Shown here piece after piece: positions 37,875 to 45,373 of a DNA stretch of 64,000 nt. Every line of letters begins with the position of its first letter. Position 1 is the stretch's first letter. The translations under genes were made by a program, and so were the position numbers. The stretch is from DSNY01 sp040752195. GTDB lineage: Bacteria > Pseudomonadota > Gammaproteobacteria > Burkholderiales > Burkholderiaceae_F. The stretch lies in NCBI GenBank assembly GCA_040752195.1, contig JBFMFC010000006.1, positions 47,727-111,726 of the forward strand. Direction: 5' to 3'. Under the pieces are notes generated by a model that did no database searches, was not told where the DNA came from, and worked only from the letters and a program-made list of their open reading frames with translations.

Positions 37875-37927
37875 TCGGCTCGCCGGGAAAGTGACGGCTG
37901 CCGAGGAGCCGGCTTTGCGGGAAATGC

Positions 37928-37949
37928 AAAAAGCGGCCTCGCGCCGCTT
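37928..37949 (-). terminator. terminator-like hairpin on the minus strand
   Basis: AAGCGGC (37931-37937) and GCCGCTT (37943-37949) form a 7-bp stem. Read on the minus strand it ends in five T residues (37932-37928). No minus-strand gene lies upstream of it within 2 kb, so what it would terminate is unclear; on the plus strand it has no T-run. Confidence 0.4.
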
Positions 37950-37952
37950 GAC

Positions 37953-37961
37953 TTATTCACA
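37953..37961 (+). promoter_or_regulatory. DnaA box
   Basis: TTATTCACA matches the DnaA-box consensus TTATNCACA exactly. Confidence 0.55.
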
Positions 37962-38128
37962 AAATCGCGTCCAGCGCCATTTCATGCGGGCCGCGGCGCG
38001 GTAGCGGCTGAAACGCCCGGCTTTTTTGGCTAAGTGCTTGATTCATAAGCCGGCACCGCGATCGCTGAAAGCTTGGGCATCCCAGCAAAGTCGCGCCGGG
38101 GCGCGGCTTTGCGGAAGGCGCGGCGCCG

Positions 38129-38149
38129 TTGTCCACAAAGTTGTCCACA
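38129..38149 (+). promoter_or_regulatory. two tandem DnaA-box-like sites
   Basis: TTGTCCACA occurs at 38129-38137 and again at 38141-38149, same strand, 12 bp apart start to start. Each is one base from TTATCCACA and is the preferred box form in GC-rich actinobacteria. Phasing close to one helical turn would place two DnaA molecules on the same face. Confidence 0.55.
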
Positions 38150-38198
38150 AGCCCGTCGGGCGGCGTTGGCGACCGAAAAATCATGCACTTAGCATCCC

Positions 38199-38220
38199 GA
38201 CTTGAACGGCTAATCAAGTC
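38199..38220. promoter_or_regulatory. perfect dyad next to the priA start
   Basis: GACTTGA (38199-38205) and TCAAGTC (38214-38220) are exact inverted copies 8 bp apart, ending 3 bp before the priA GTG. It could be an operator or a hairpin that covers the ribosome-binding region. The spacing (TTGA-N8-TCAA) is two bases too wide for an FNR site. Confidence 0.4.
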
Positions 38221-38223
38221 CGC

Positions 38224-40254
38224 GTGAACGACCGGCAGGCGACGGACATGTACGCACAGGTCATCGTCGACGTTCCGATCGCGCAGCCGCTCGACTACAC
38301 GATCGAATGCGACGGCGCCGTGGCTGGTCGCTTGTGCGTCGTTCCCGTCGGACGACGCGAGCGCACCGGCGTCGTCGTCTCGACCTCGACGCACAGCGCG
38401 GTCGATGCCGCGCGGCTGCGCCCGATGCGGCGGGTGCTCGACGAGATCGATCCCTTGTCGAGCGACTGGCTGGCGCTGACGCGCTTTGCCGCCGACTACT
38501 ACCAGCACGCCTGGGGCGAAACGGCGATTCCCTCCCTGCCGCCGATGCTGCGCGCGCCGCCCGGGCCGCGCTTCGCCGCCACGCTCACGCGTCTGCGCGC
38601 GGGCATCGCACCCGCCGCGCCCGAGACCGCACCGGCGGTCCCGCAGTTGCACGAAGCGCAGCGAGCGGCGGTGGCCGCAATCGACGCGGCTTCGGGCTTT
38701 CGCGCTTTCTTGCTGTTTGGCGTGACGGGCAGCGGCAAGACCGAGGTGTACCTGGAAGCGATCGCGCGCAGGCTTTCCGCGGATCGAAACGCGCAGGCGC
38801 TGTTGCTGGTCCCGGAGATCAACCTGACGCCGCAGTTGCAGGCGCGGCTGCGGAGCCGTTTCCCCGGCGAGGCGATCGCGGTCCTTCACAGCGGCATGGC
38901 CGACGGCGAGAGAACGGCCGCGTGGCTTGCCGCGCACGAAGGCCGAGCACGGATCGTCGTCGGCACACGGCTCGCAGTATTCGCGCCGCTGCCGCGGTTG
39001 CGCATCGTCGTCGTCGACGAGGAGCACGACGCCTCGTTCAAGGCCGGTGACGGCGTGCGCTACTCGGCGCGCGACCTGGCGCTCAAGCGCGGCCAACTCG
39101 CCGACGTTCCGGTCGTGCTCGGCTCGGCCACGCCTTCGCTCGAAACGTGGTCGCACGCGCGTGCCGGCCGCTATGCGCTGCTGCAGCTTCCGGAGCGCGC
39201 ACACGGTGCCGCCGCCCCACCTGCGGTCGAGCTGATCGACATCCGCGTGCACCGGCCGACGCAGGGCCTTGCCGCGCCGCTGCGCGCCGCGTTGGCCGAC
39301 GTGCTCGCGCGCGGCGAGCAGGCGCTCGTGTTCATCAACCGGCGCGGTTACGCGCCGGTGGTCGCCTGCGAAGCCTGTGGATGGCTGTCGGACTGCCCGC
39401 GCTGCGCGGCTTTCGCCGCTTTCCACAAGACCGATGCGACGCTTCGCTGCCACCACTGCGGCTGGTCGGCCGCGGTCCCGCGCGCCTGTCCGACCTGCGG
39501 CAATCAGGACCTGCACGGCGTCGGCCAGGGAACGCAACGGATCGAAGAAGCGCTGCGCGCCGCGCTGCCGGGTGCACGCATCGCGCGCATCGACCGCGAT
39601 TCCATGCGCCGCAAGGATGCGGCCAGCAGCGCGTTCGGCGCCGTGCACGCGGGGGAAGTCGACGTGCTGGTCGGCACGCAGATGATCGCCAAGGGGCACG
39701 ACTTCCGCCGCGTGACACTGGTGGCGGTGCTCAACGCCGATGCCCAACTGGTCTCGCCTGACTTTCGCGCGCCGGAGCGCCTGTTCTCGACCCTGGTGCA
39801 GGTTGGCGGGCGTGCCGGCCGCAGCGGGCAGGCGAGCCGCGTGCTCGTGCAGACGCGCTTTCCTTCGCACCCGTTGTTTTCCGCATTCGCGCGTTTCGAC
39901 TTCGCTTCCTTCGCCGACGAGCAGCTCAACGAGCGGCGCGCCGCGGCGATGCCGCCCTTCGTGTACCAGGCGTTGCTGCGCGCCGAAGCGCGGCGGCTCG
40001 ACGCTGCGCTCGCCTTCCTCGCCGCGGCGCGCTCGGCGGCGGGCGACCCGCCCGGTGTTCGGCTGTACGATCCGGTGCCGATGCCGCTGGCGCGTGTGGC
40101 CGACGTGCACCGCGGGCAACTGCTGGTCGAAGCCGAACGGCGTCCCGCGCTGCAGAGCTTCCTGAAGCGCTGGCTGCAGGGCTTGCGCGAAGCCCCGCCC
40201 CAAGGCGCCCCACGTGTGCGCTGGCAGATCGAGATCGATCCGCAGGAGATCTGA
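38224..40254 (+). CDS. priA: Primosomal replication-restart helicase PriA
   Basis: A 676-residue 3'-5' DNA helicase that reloads the replisome at stalled forks. Walker A GVTGSGKT is at residues 166-173, DEEHD at 265-269, and a zinc-binding domain with CEACGW/CPRC and CHHCGW/CPTCG pairs begins at Cys382. It is slightly shorter than the E. coli protein (732). The start may be GTG 38224 or ATG 38248. The three DnaA-box-like sites lie just upstream. Confidence 0.97.
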   Translation: MNDRQATDMYAQVIVDVPIAQPLDYTIECDGAVAGRLCVVPVGRRERTGVVVSTSTHSAVDAARLRPMRRVLDEIDPLSSDWLALTRFAADYYQHAWGETAIPSLPPMLRAPPGPRFAATLTRLRAGIAPAAPETAPAVPQLHEAQRAAVAAIDAASGFRAFLLFGVTGSGKTEVYLEAIARRLSADRNAQALLLVPEINLTPQLQARLRSRFPGEAIAVLHSGMADGERTAAWLAAHEGRARIVVGTRLAVFAPLPRLRIVVVDEEHDASFKAGDGVRYSARDLALKRGQLADVPVVLGSATPSLETWSHARAGRYALLQLPERAHGAAAPPAVELIDIRVHRPTQGLAAPLRAALADVLARGEQALVFINRRGYAPVVACEACGWLSDCPRCAAFAAFHKTDATLRCHHCGWSAAVPRACPTCGNQDLHGVGQGTQRIEEALRAALPGARIARIDRDSMRRKDAASSAFGAVHAGEVDVLVGTQMIAKGHDFRRVTLVAVLNADAQLVSPDFRAPERLFSTLVQVGGRAGRSGQASRVLVQTRFPSHPLFSAFARFDFASFADEQLNERRAAAMPPFVYQALLRAEARRLDAALAFLAAARSAAGDPPGVRLYDPVPMPLARVADVHRGQLLVEAERRPALQSFLKRWLQGLREAPPQGAPRVRWQIEIDPQEI

Positions 40255-40338
40255 GTTGTCGGTTACGGGAATAACGAACGGAACGGCTCTGTTGAACGCT
40301 GTGTTCCCGGTCTTGGCGCCGGCGACGCGCGCACGCCG

Positions 40339-41105
40339 ATGAGCAGTGGATTCACCGCGGAGCAGCTCCAGGCGCACATCCCGCGCCTGCGGCGGTACGC
40401 CCGCGCGCTGACCGGGTCGCGCGAGGCGGCCGACGACCTGACGCAGGACACGCTGGAGCGCGCATGGATCAAGCGCGGTCTGTGGCGCGAGCAGACCGGC
40501 AGCCCGGATGGAAAGCTGCGCGCGTGGTTGTTCGCGGTGATGCATAACGTGTTCATCAATGGCGTGAAGCGAACGCGGCAGTTCGAGTCGCTCGATGACC
40601 TCGCCGACGCGCATGCGGAGCCGGTGTCTGCGGGTGCCAGCGCGGAAACCGACGCCGCGCTGAGCGACGTGCACGCGGCGCTGCGCCGCCTGCCCGAGGA
40701 GCAGCGCGAAGTGCTGCTGCTCGTCGGACTGGAGCAGCTCTCCTACGCGGAGGCCGCGCAGGCGCTGGGGGTGCCGATCGGTACGGTGATGTCGCGGTTG
40801 TCGCGCGCGCGCGAACGCCTGCGGCAACTGCTGGACGAGGGCGGCGNNNNNNNNNNNNNNNNNNNNNNNNNNNNNNNNNNNNNNNNNNNNNNNNNNNNNN
40901 NNNNNNNNNNNNNNNNNNNNNNNNNNNNNNNNNNNNNNNNNNNNNNCTCGTCGGACTGGAGCAGCTCTCCTACGCGGAGGCCGCGCAGGCGCTGGGGGTG
41001 CCGATCGGTACGGTGATGTCGCGGTTGTCGCGCGCGCGCGAACGCCTGCGGCAACTGCTGGACGAGGGCGGCGCAGGACCGCAAGGACTGCGCCGGGTCA
41101 AGTGA
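40339..41105 (+). CDS. ECF-type RNA polymerase sigma factor, split by an assembly gap
   Basis: Region 2 is shown by the ADDLTQDTLERAW segment near residue 35, and region 4 by LPEEQREVLLLVGLEQLSYAEAAQALG ending in a helix-turn-helix. The end of the gene is written twice: bases 40720-40846 recur exactly at 40947-41073 on the other side of 100 N. Removing the gap and one copy joins 40846 to 41074 and gives an uninterrupted 179-residue protein ending LRRVK, with 540 bases including the stop. The stop (41103-41105) overlaps the ATG of the anti-sigma gene by one base. A GGAAC-N16-GTGTT sequence from 40280 could be an ECF-type promoter for autoregulation, but this is weak. Confidence 0.88.
40720..40846 (+). 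repeat. 127-bp exact duplicate, left copy
   Basis: Identical to 40947-41073 and ends exactly at the N-run. It encodes region 4 of the sigma factor. This is best read as an unmerged overlap between two contigs and not a biological repeat. Confidence 0.95.
40847..40946. other. assembly gap of 100 N (likely not real)
   Basis: Exactly 100 N between two identical 127-bp ends. Since the flanks overlap perfectly and joining them restores one open reading frame, the true gap length is probably zero or negative. Confidence 0.97.
40947..41073 (+). repeat. 127-bp exact duplicate, right copy
   Basis: Identical to 40720-40846 and begins exactly after the N-run. Sequence continues past it into the last ten codons and stop of the sigma-factor gene. 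Confidence 0.95.
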
Positions 41106-41875
41106 TGACAGAGACCGTCAACGAAGACAAGCTGCACGCGTATGTCGATGGCGCGCTCGACGCCGAAGAGCGCCGTGCAGTCGATGCCTATCTGGCCGCG
41201 CACCCCGACGAGGCCGCGCGCGTACGTGCCTACGTTGCTCAGAACCAGATGCTGCACCGGCTGTTCGATCCGGTGCTCGATGAACCGCACGCACTGCGGG
41301 TGGGTTCGCCCGCGCGGGCTGCCGACGCCGCACGCGCGTGGCGCCGGCTCGGCGGCATCGCCGCCACTCTGGCGCTCGGCATCGCGATCGGTTACGTCGC
41401 GCGCGGGCAGTTCGGTCGCGGCGTCGCGCCGGCAGCACCGGGCATCGCGCAGCAGGCCGTGCTCGCGCATGCAACCTATCTGCCCGAGGTGCGGCACCCG
41501 GTCGAGGTCGTGGCAGCGGAAGAGCAGCATCTCGTCGGCTGGTTGTCCAAGCGTCTCGGCGCCTCGGTACGGGCGCCGTCGCTCGCCGCGGCCGGCTACC
41601 AGTTGCTCGGTGGCCGCTTGCTGCCTGCTGCGGGCGAAGTCGGCAACGCGCCGGTGGCGCTGTTCATGTACGAGAACGCGCAGGGCAGGCGGTTGTCGCT
41701 GCTGGTGCGCCGCGAGTCGTCCAATCGCGATACCGCGTTCCGCTTCTCGCAGTCGGGCGAGACGGGCGTGTTCTACTGGATCGACGGGCCGTTCGGCTAC
41801 GCGCTGGCCGGGAATCTCGACAAAGACTCGCTCGCCTCCGTGGCGCGCCTTGTCTACCAGCAGTTGAACCCCTGA
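41105..41875 (+). CDS. Anti-sigma factor, membrane-anchored
   Basis: The 256-residue protein has an N-terminal cytoplasmic segment of the anti-sigma type (EDKLHAYVDGALDAEERRAV, then AYLAAHPDEAARVRAY), one membrane helix (about residues 79-97, GGIAATLALGIAIGYVA) and a C-terminal periplasmic domain of about 150 residues. The His-x3-Cys-x2-Cys zinc motif of ZAS anti-sigma factors is absent. It overlaps the sigma gene by one base, so the two should be made in step, and it probably holds the sigma factor at the membrane until a periplasmic signal arrives. Confidence 0.85.
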   Translation: MTETVNEDKLHAYVDGALDAEERRAVDAYLAAHPDEAARVRAYVAQNQMLHRLFDPVLDEPHALRVGSPARAADAARAWRRLGGIAATLALGIAIGYVARGQFGRGVAPAAPGIAQQAVLAHATYLPEVRHPVEVVAAEEQHLVGWLSKRLGASVRAPSLAAAGYQLLGGRLLPAAGEVGNAPVALFMYENAQGRRLSLLVRRESSNRDTAFRFSQSGETGVFYWIDGPFGYALAGNLDKDSLASVARLVYQQLNP

Positions 41876-41918
41876 GCCGGCCACGCGGCTCGGCCGAGGC
41901 GCGCAGTCCCGGCCCGCG

Positions 41919-42983
41919 CTACTTCGCGGCGGCGACCATGTATTCGACGGCGGAACGCAGCTCCGCGTCCGTCGCGGTTGACCCGCCGCGTGGGGGCATC
42001 GCGCCCTTGCCCTTGATCACGCTCGACGTCAGCGCGTCGACGCCGGCCTGGATCCGCGGCGCCCACGCGGCCTTGTCGCCGAGTTTCGGCGCGCCGGCTA
42101 CGCCCGTCGCATGGCACGCCATGCATGCACTGTCGTATAGCTTCTTGCCGGCCGCCGCGTCCGCTTTGGCTGCGGCCGGTGTTGCCGCGGCGGCGGCAGC
42201 GGCCAGCGCGGGCGCGGACTGCTTGCCGACGTTGAACATGTATTCGATCGCGCGCCTGACCTCGGCATCCGACAACTCGGCCATGCCGCCGCGCGCGGGC
42301 ATACCGCCATGCCCCTTGACGGCCGCTTCGGTCAGCTTCGCTAAGCCCTTTTCAACGCGCGGCTTCCACGCGACCCAATCGCCGAGCTTCGGTGCGCCGC
42401 CTTGGCCCGTTTCGTGGCACTTGGAGCAGGCCGCGGCGACGACCTGCTCGCCGGTGCGTTCGCCGAACTTCGCTTCCGCAGTCTTCGGCGCGGCGGCTTC
42501 GGGCTCCTTGAACTTGCCGCCGGCGAGATTTGCCATGTAGACGACCGCGCGCGCGACTTCGATCGGATCGAGGCTCGCGTTGCCGCCTTTGGGCGGCATC
42601 CCCTTGAAGCCTTCGATCGCATGCTTGACCAGCGTGTCGTAGCCCTGCGCCAGGCGCGGCGCCCACTGACCGGCGTCACCGGTCTTCGGTGCGCCGGCGA
42701 CGCCCGCTGCGTGACAGGCGCCGCACGCAAGTTTGTAGACCGCCTCGCCCGACTGCAGCGCACGCGCGCCGTTCCCCTCGGCGAGGACGACGGCGCCGAC
42801 GGGCCGCAGCCGATCGGCGATCGCCTCCGGCGTCATCGATGCCGTGCCCGCGCCCTCGAGCTTGGCACCGGCGACGTACTTGACCAGCAGCACGATGATC
42901 AGCACTGGTACGACGAAGGCCAGAACGACGATGGTGATCAACTGCTGCGGGGTTTTGATCGGCGAGTTGTGCTGCTCGGACAT
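41919..42983 (-). CDS. Membrane-anchored cytochrome c with three class I haem domains
   Basis: The 354-residue protein has an N-terminal membrane anchor (about residues 16-38) and three repeated cytochrome c5-like domains with haem motifs CGACH (87-91), CSKCH (186-190) and CMACH (287-291). Each is followed by G-AP-K-GD and a Met-containing loop (KGMPPKGG, GGMPARGG, GAMPPRGG) for the sixth ligand. An Ala-rich linker joins domains 2 and 3. ATG 42983 was chosen over 43013. The tandem likeness suggests domain duplication. It would carry electrons in the periplasm; the partner is not obvious. Confidence 0.9.
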   Translation of the reverse strand: MSEQHNSPIKTPQQLITIVVLAFVVPVLIIVLLVKYVAGAKLEGAGTASMTPEAIADRLRPVGAVVLAEGNGARALQSGEAVYKLACGACHAAGVAGAPKTGDAGQWAPRLAQGYDTLVKHAIEGFKGMPPKGGNASLDPIEVARAVVYMANLAGGKFKEPEAAAPKTAEAKFGERTGEQVVAAACSKCHETGQGGAPKLGDWVAWKPRVEKGLAKLTEAAVKGHGGMPARGGMAELSDAEVRRAIEYMFNVGKQSAPALAAAAAAATPAAAKADAAAGKKLYDSACMACHATGVAGAPKLGDKAAWAPRIQAGVDALTSSVIKGKGAMPPRGGSTATDAELRSAVEYMVAAAK

Positions 42984-43224
42984 GTGGAGCTCCGCGGCGG
43001 CGTCGTGACGCATCGACGATGCGCGTCCGCACGATGGAAGGCGATGGAAGGCGTGTGGGAAATCGGGGCCGGATTATATCCGCCGCCTGCGCCGTACCCG
43101 CGCGCGTTGGACGCTCGCGGTCGATCGGCGTATTCTTCGCCGCCCCGCGCGCGTCATCTCGGTCACGACCGACGCGCGGTCACATGTGCCGCGGCGAAGA
43201 CCGGCCGCGGCGCGTGCAAGAAAA

Positions 43225-43300
43225 GCGCCTGTAGCTCAGTGGATAGAGTACTGGCCTCCGAAGCCAGGGGTCGTGGGTTCGAGTCCCGCCAGGCGCGCCA
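43225..43300 (+). tRNA. tRNA-Arg (anticodon CCG)
   Basis: Acceptor stem GCGCCTG (43225-43231) pairs with CAGGCGC (43290-43296). The anticodon stem CTGGC/GCCAG encloses the loop CTCCGAA, with anticodon CCG. The T-arm has the GTTCGAGTC signature, and the 3' CCA is encoded (43298-43300). A weak promoter candidate, TTGGAC-18-TATTCT, lies at 43107-43136. Confidence 0.96.
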
Positions 43301-43338
43301 TCTCACAGCGCTCGATCGCAAGCCGCCCGCGCTCGGCG

Positions 43339-43875
43339 TCAGGTGCACTCGTCGTCGCGGACGGCGCGCACCTGCAGCACCGAAAAGCACAGCGACCGTG
43401 CATCGCCGCCAAGCCTCAGCACGAGGCGGCCGAGCACGTAGCCGCCCGAGCTGAGGCGGCGCACGTTGCCCATGTTGTCGAAGCTCAGGTAGGCGCCGCT
43501 GTACGACGTGCCGAAGTGCGGCGTGATCGACAGGCCCTTATGGGCGGCGTCAAACTCGCGCACGACCGCTTCGCCGGCATCGAGCTGGCCGTTGTTGTTG
43601 CCGTCGACGAAAACGCGCCAGCCCGACGTCCAGTCGGCGCCGCGGCGCGGCGCCAGCACGACGCGCGTGCGCTGCGCCGTTGCGGTCGAGCGCGCCAGAT
43701 TCACGGCAAGCACGAGATCGTTGGTCGCCGTGGTCAGCCGATGGCCGTCGAGCGCGGCCGACATCGACGGCAGCGCGCTGGCGGCAAGCACCGCCGAGAC
43801 GCACGCAGCGGTCGCGGTTTCGAGCAGCGTGACGCCGCGCTGGCGTCGCGGCCGGCCGGTGGGCAACTGGGTCAT
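43339..43875 (-). CDS. FimT/GspH-type pseudopilin, lone copy on the minus strand
   Basis: The 178-residue prepilin has a short charged leader and the processing site G|VTLLE, then a hydrophobic helix (TATAACVSAVLAASALPS). The C-terminal domain is of the GspH/FimT type and carries an EF-hand-like loop, DGNNNGQLDAGE. ATG 43875 gives a normal class III leader; the open frame to 44106 is not credible. It points away from the pilus operons and is the only minor pilin here on this strand. Two Cys-free halves end in an RDDECT tail. Confidence 0.8.
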   Translation of the reverse strand: MTQLPTGRPRRQRGVTLLETATAACVSAVLAASALPSMSAALDGHRLTTATNDLVLAVNLARSTATAQRTRVVLAPRRGADWTSGWRVFVDGNNNGQLDAGEAVVREFDAAHKGLSITPHFGTSYSGAYLSFDNMGNVRRLSSGGYVLGRLVLRLGGDARSLCFSVLQVRAVRDDECT

Positions 43876-44216
43876 GGCGTCTTCTCGATCTGCGAGTCGA
43901 TGAAAGCGATGCGGCGCATTCTCGCGAGCGCGCCGAGTTGCGGCTGCCGAACACTCGCCGCTGCCGATGTCGAATCTGCGCCCCCGCCGTATGAGGAACA
44001 GCGCATCACGCAAATCCGCGAGGGAGCTCACCCCGCCCGATCCCGGGCACTCATCCGCCCGAACTACCATCGCGAACCTTGAGGCCCGCTTGTCGGGCGC
44101 ATCCAACCGGCGGGTCCTTCTGCTCTCGGTTTCGACCGAGCGCGTCTGAATAATCGGCCGGCAAACGAAGCCGGCGTGAACCGGCGCACTTCAATCAAGA
44201 CAGGGGAACTCGCGCG
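43876..44216. other. 341-bp divergent region between two fimT-type genes
   Basis: No gene seen. It should hold promoters for both the minus-strand fimT-like gene and the first pilus operon. GAATAAT at 44148-44154 could be a -10 for the operon but lacks a good -35. No sigma-54 pattern (GG-N10-GC) with the expected flanks was found. Confidence 0.45.
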
Positions 44217-44798
44217 ATGGGCGTTCGGCCCGCCGATTCACCGGAGCACGGCGTCACGCTGATCGAGCTGATGGTGGTGCTCGCGATCTCCGCGATCCTG
44301 CTGGCGGTCGGCGTGCCCATGTTCTCGACCTTCGTCGACCGCAACCGCGTGGCCGCCGAAGTCAACGAGCTGATCGCGGACCTGGCGCTGACGCGCAGCG
44401 AGGCGCTGGCGCGGCGCGGGCGGGTCGGCATGTGCGCCTCTGCGAATCCGACGGCGTCCGGTGCGACCTGCGCTGCGGGGGCGTGGGGGACCGGTTGGAT
44501 CGTGTACGTCGACAGTGGCTCGACGGTCGGCACGCGCGACGCCGGCGAGGAGATCATCCGCGTGCATACGTCAGGCGCCAGCGGCATCACGGTGACGCCG
44601 AACCTGGCGCTCGCCGGCATCTACGTCACGAGCGACGGCACCGTGTTCGACAGCGCCAGTACGCCGCTGGGGGCGATGGGCACGACGGATCCGCTGCGTT
44701 TCAACTTCGCCGGCTCCGAGAACGCCAACCGCCGCACCGTGTGCATCAATGCGACGGGACGCGCGCGCGTTTCGACCAGTTGGGATTCTTGCGCATGA
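44217..44798 (+). CDS. fimT: Type IV pilus minor pilin FimT/FimU (operon 1)
   Basis: The 193-residue prepilin has the processing site G|VTLIEL and helix MVVLAISAILLAVG after a 16-residue leader (MGVRPADSPEH...). The C-terminal GspH domain includes a degenerate DSGSTVGTRDAGEE loop and paired Cys residues. It is the first gene of operon 1. The stop overlaps the ATG of pilV. FimU/FimT pseudopilins sit in the pilus tip complex that primes assembly; in some bacteria FimT binds DNA for uptake. Confidence 0.9.
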   Translation: MGVRPADSPEHGVTLIELMVVLAISAILLAVGVPMFSTFVDRNRVAAEVNELIADLALTRSEALARRGRVGMCASANPTASGATCAAGAWGTGWIVYVDSGSTVGTRDAGEEIIRVHTSGASGITVTPNLALAGIYVTSDGTVFDSASTPLGAMGTTDPLRFNFAGSENANRRTVCINATGRARVSTSWDSCA

Positions 44799-45373
44799 AA
44801 CCCACGACCCTTTGCCTTTCGCGCCGAGTGCGCGGCGTGACGCTGATCGAAGTGCTGGTCGCGCTGGTCATCGTGGCCGTCGGCCTGCTCGGACTGGCAG
44901 GGCTGCAGGTGCGCGGGCTTTCGATCCAGAAGGACGCGCACGGCCGCGCGATCGCGACGCAACTGGCGCTCGATCTGGCGGATCGCATGCGTGCCAACCG
45001 CGTGCCGGGAGCGTTGACGCCGCCGGTCGAGTATGCGTTCACGGCCGCCTATCCGACCGGAACGCCGACGCTTCCGGCCGCCTCGGCGGACTGCGAGGCC
45101 GGCGTCTGCAACGAGGCGCAGCAGGCCCAGTTCGACCGCGCTCGCTGGTTGACGCGCGTGACACAGGCGCTGCCCGGCGGCTGGGCGCACGTGGAGCCGA
45201 TCGGCGGCACGGGCAATCGCGCGTGGAACGTCACGTTGCTGTGGAGCGAAACCGGTTTGCGCGCACGCGGCTTGCTCGCCTCGTCGTGCAATGCTGCGGC
45301 CCTCCCCCCGGCGGGCCTGGGTTACGCGACGCCGGCGGAGGTCGAATGCATGCGCATCGTGGTGCGGCCATGA
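44795..45373 (+). CDS. pilV: Type IV pilus minor pilin PilV (operon 1)
   Basis: The 192-residue prepilin has the site G|VTLIEV followed by LVALVIVAVGLLGLAGLQ, the characteristic PilV helix with the LLGLAGLQ end. ATG 44795 overlaps the fimT stop (ATGA). PilV belongs to the PilV-PilW-PilX core complex that initiates pilus growth with PilY1. Confidence 0.92.
   Translation: MKPTTLCLSRRVRGVTLIEVLVALVIVAVGLLGLAGLQVRGLSIQKDAHGRAIATQLALDLADRMRANRVPGALTPPVEYAFTAAYPTGTPTLPAASADCEAGVCNEAQQAQFDRARWLTRVTQALPGGWAHVEPIGGTGNRAWNVTLLWSETGLRARGLLASSCNAAALPPAGLGYATPAEVECMRIVVRP

Larger units (their letters stand above)
37875..38223. other. 349-bp region between hemE and priA
   Basis: No gene is seen. It is more AT-rich than its neighbours and holds three DnaA-box-like sites, a hairpin with a minus-strand T-run, and a dyad next to the priA start, listed separately. 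A long minus-strand open frame that covers this region and priA is a GC-driven shadow. Confidence 0.6.

Noticed and set aside
37957..40827. 956-codon minus-strand open frame over priA
   Set aside because: Antisense shadow of priA and the sigma factor with no recognisable protein features.
40743..41884. minus-strand frames spanning the second N-run and both 127-bp copies
   Set aside because: Products of the assembly artefact; they repeat the same antisense peptide twice.
44107..44216. sigma-54 promoter before the pilus operon
   Set aside because: Pilin genes often use sigma-54, but no GG and GC pair with the right spacing and context was found.
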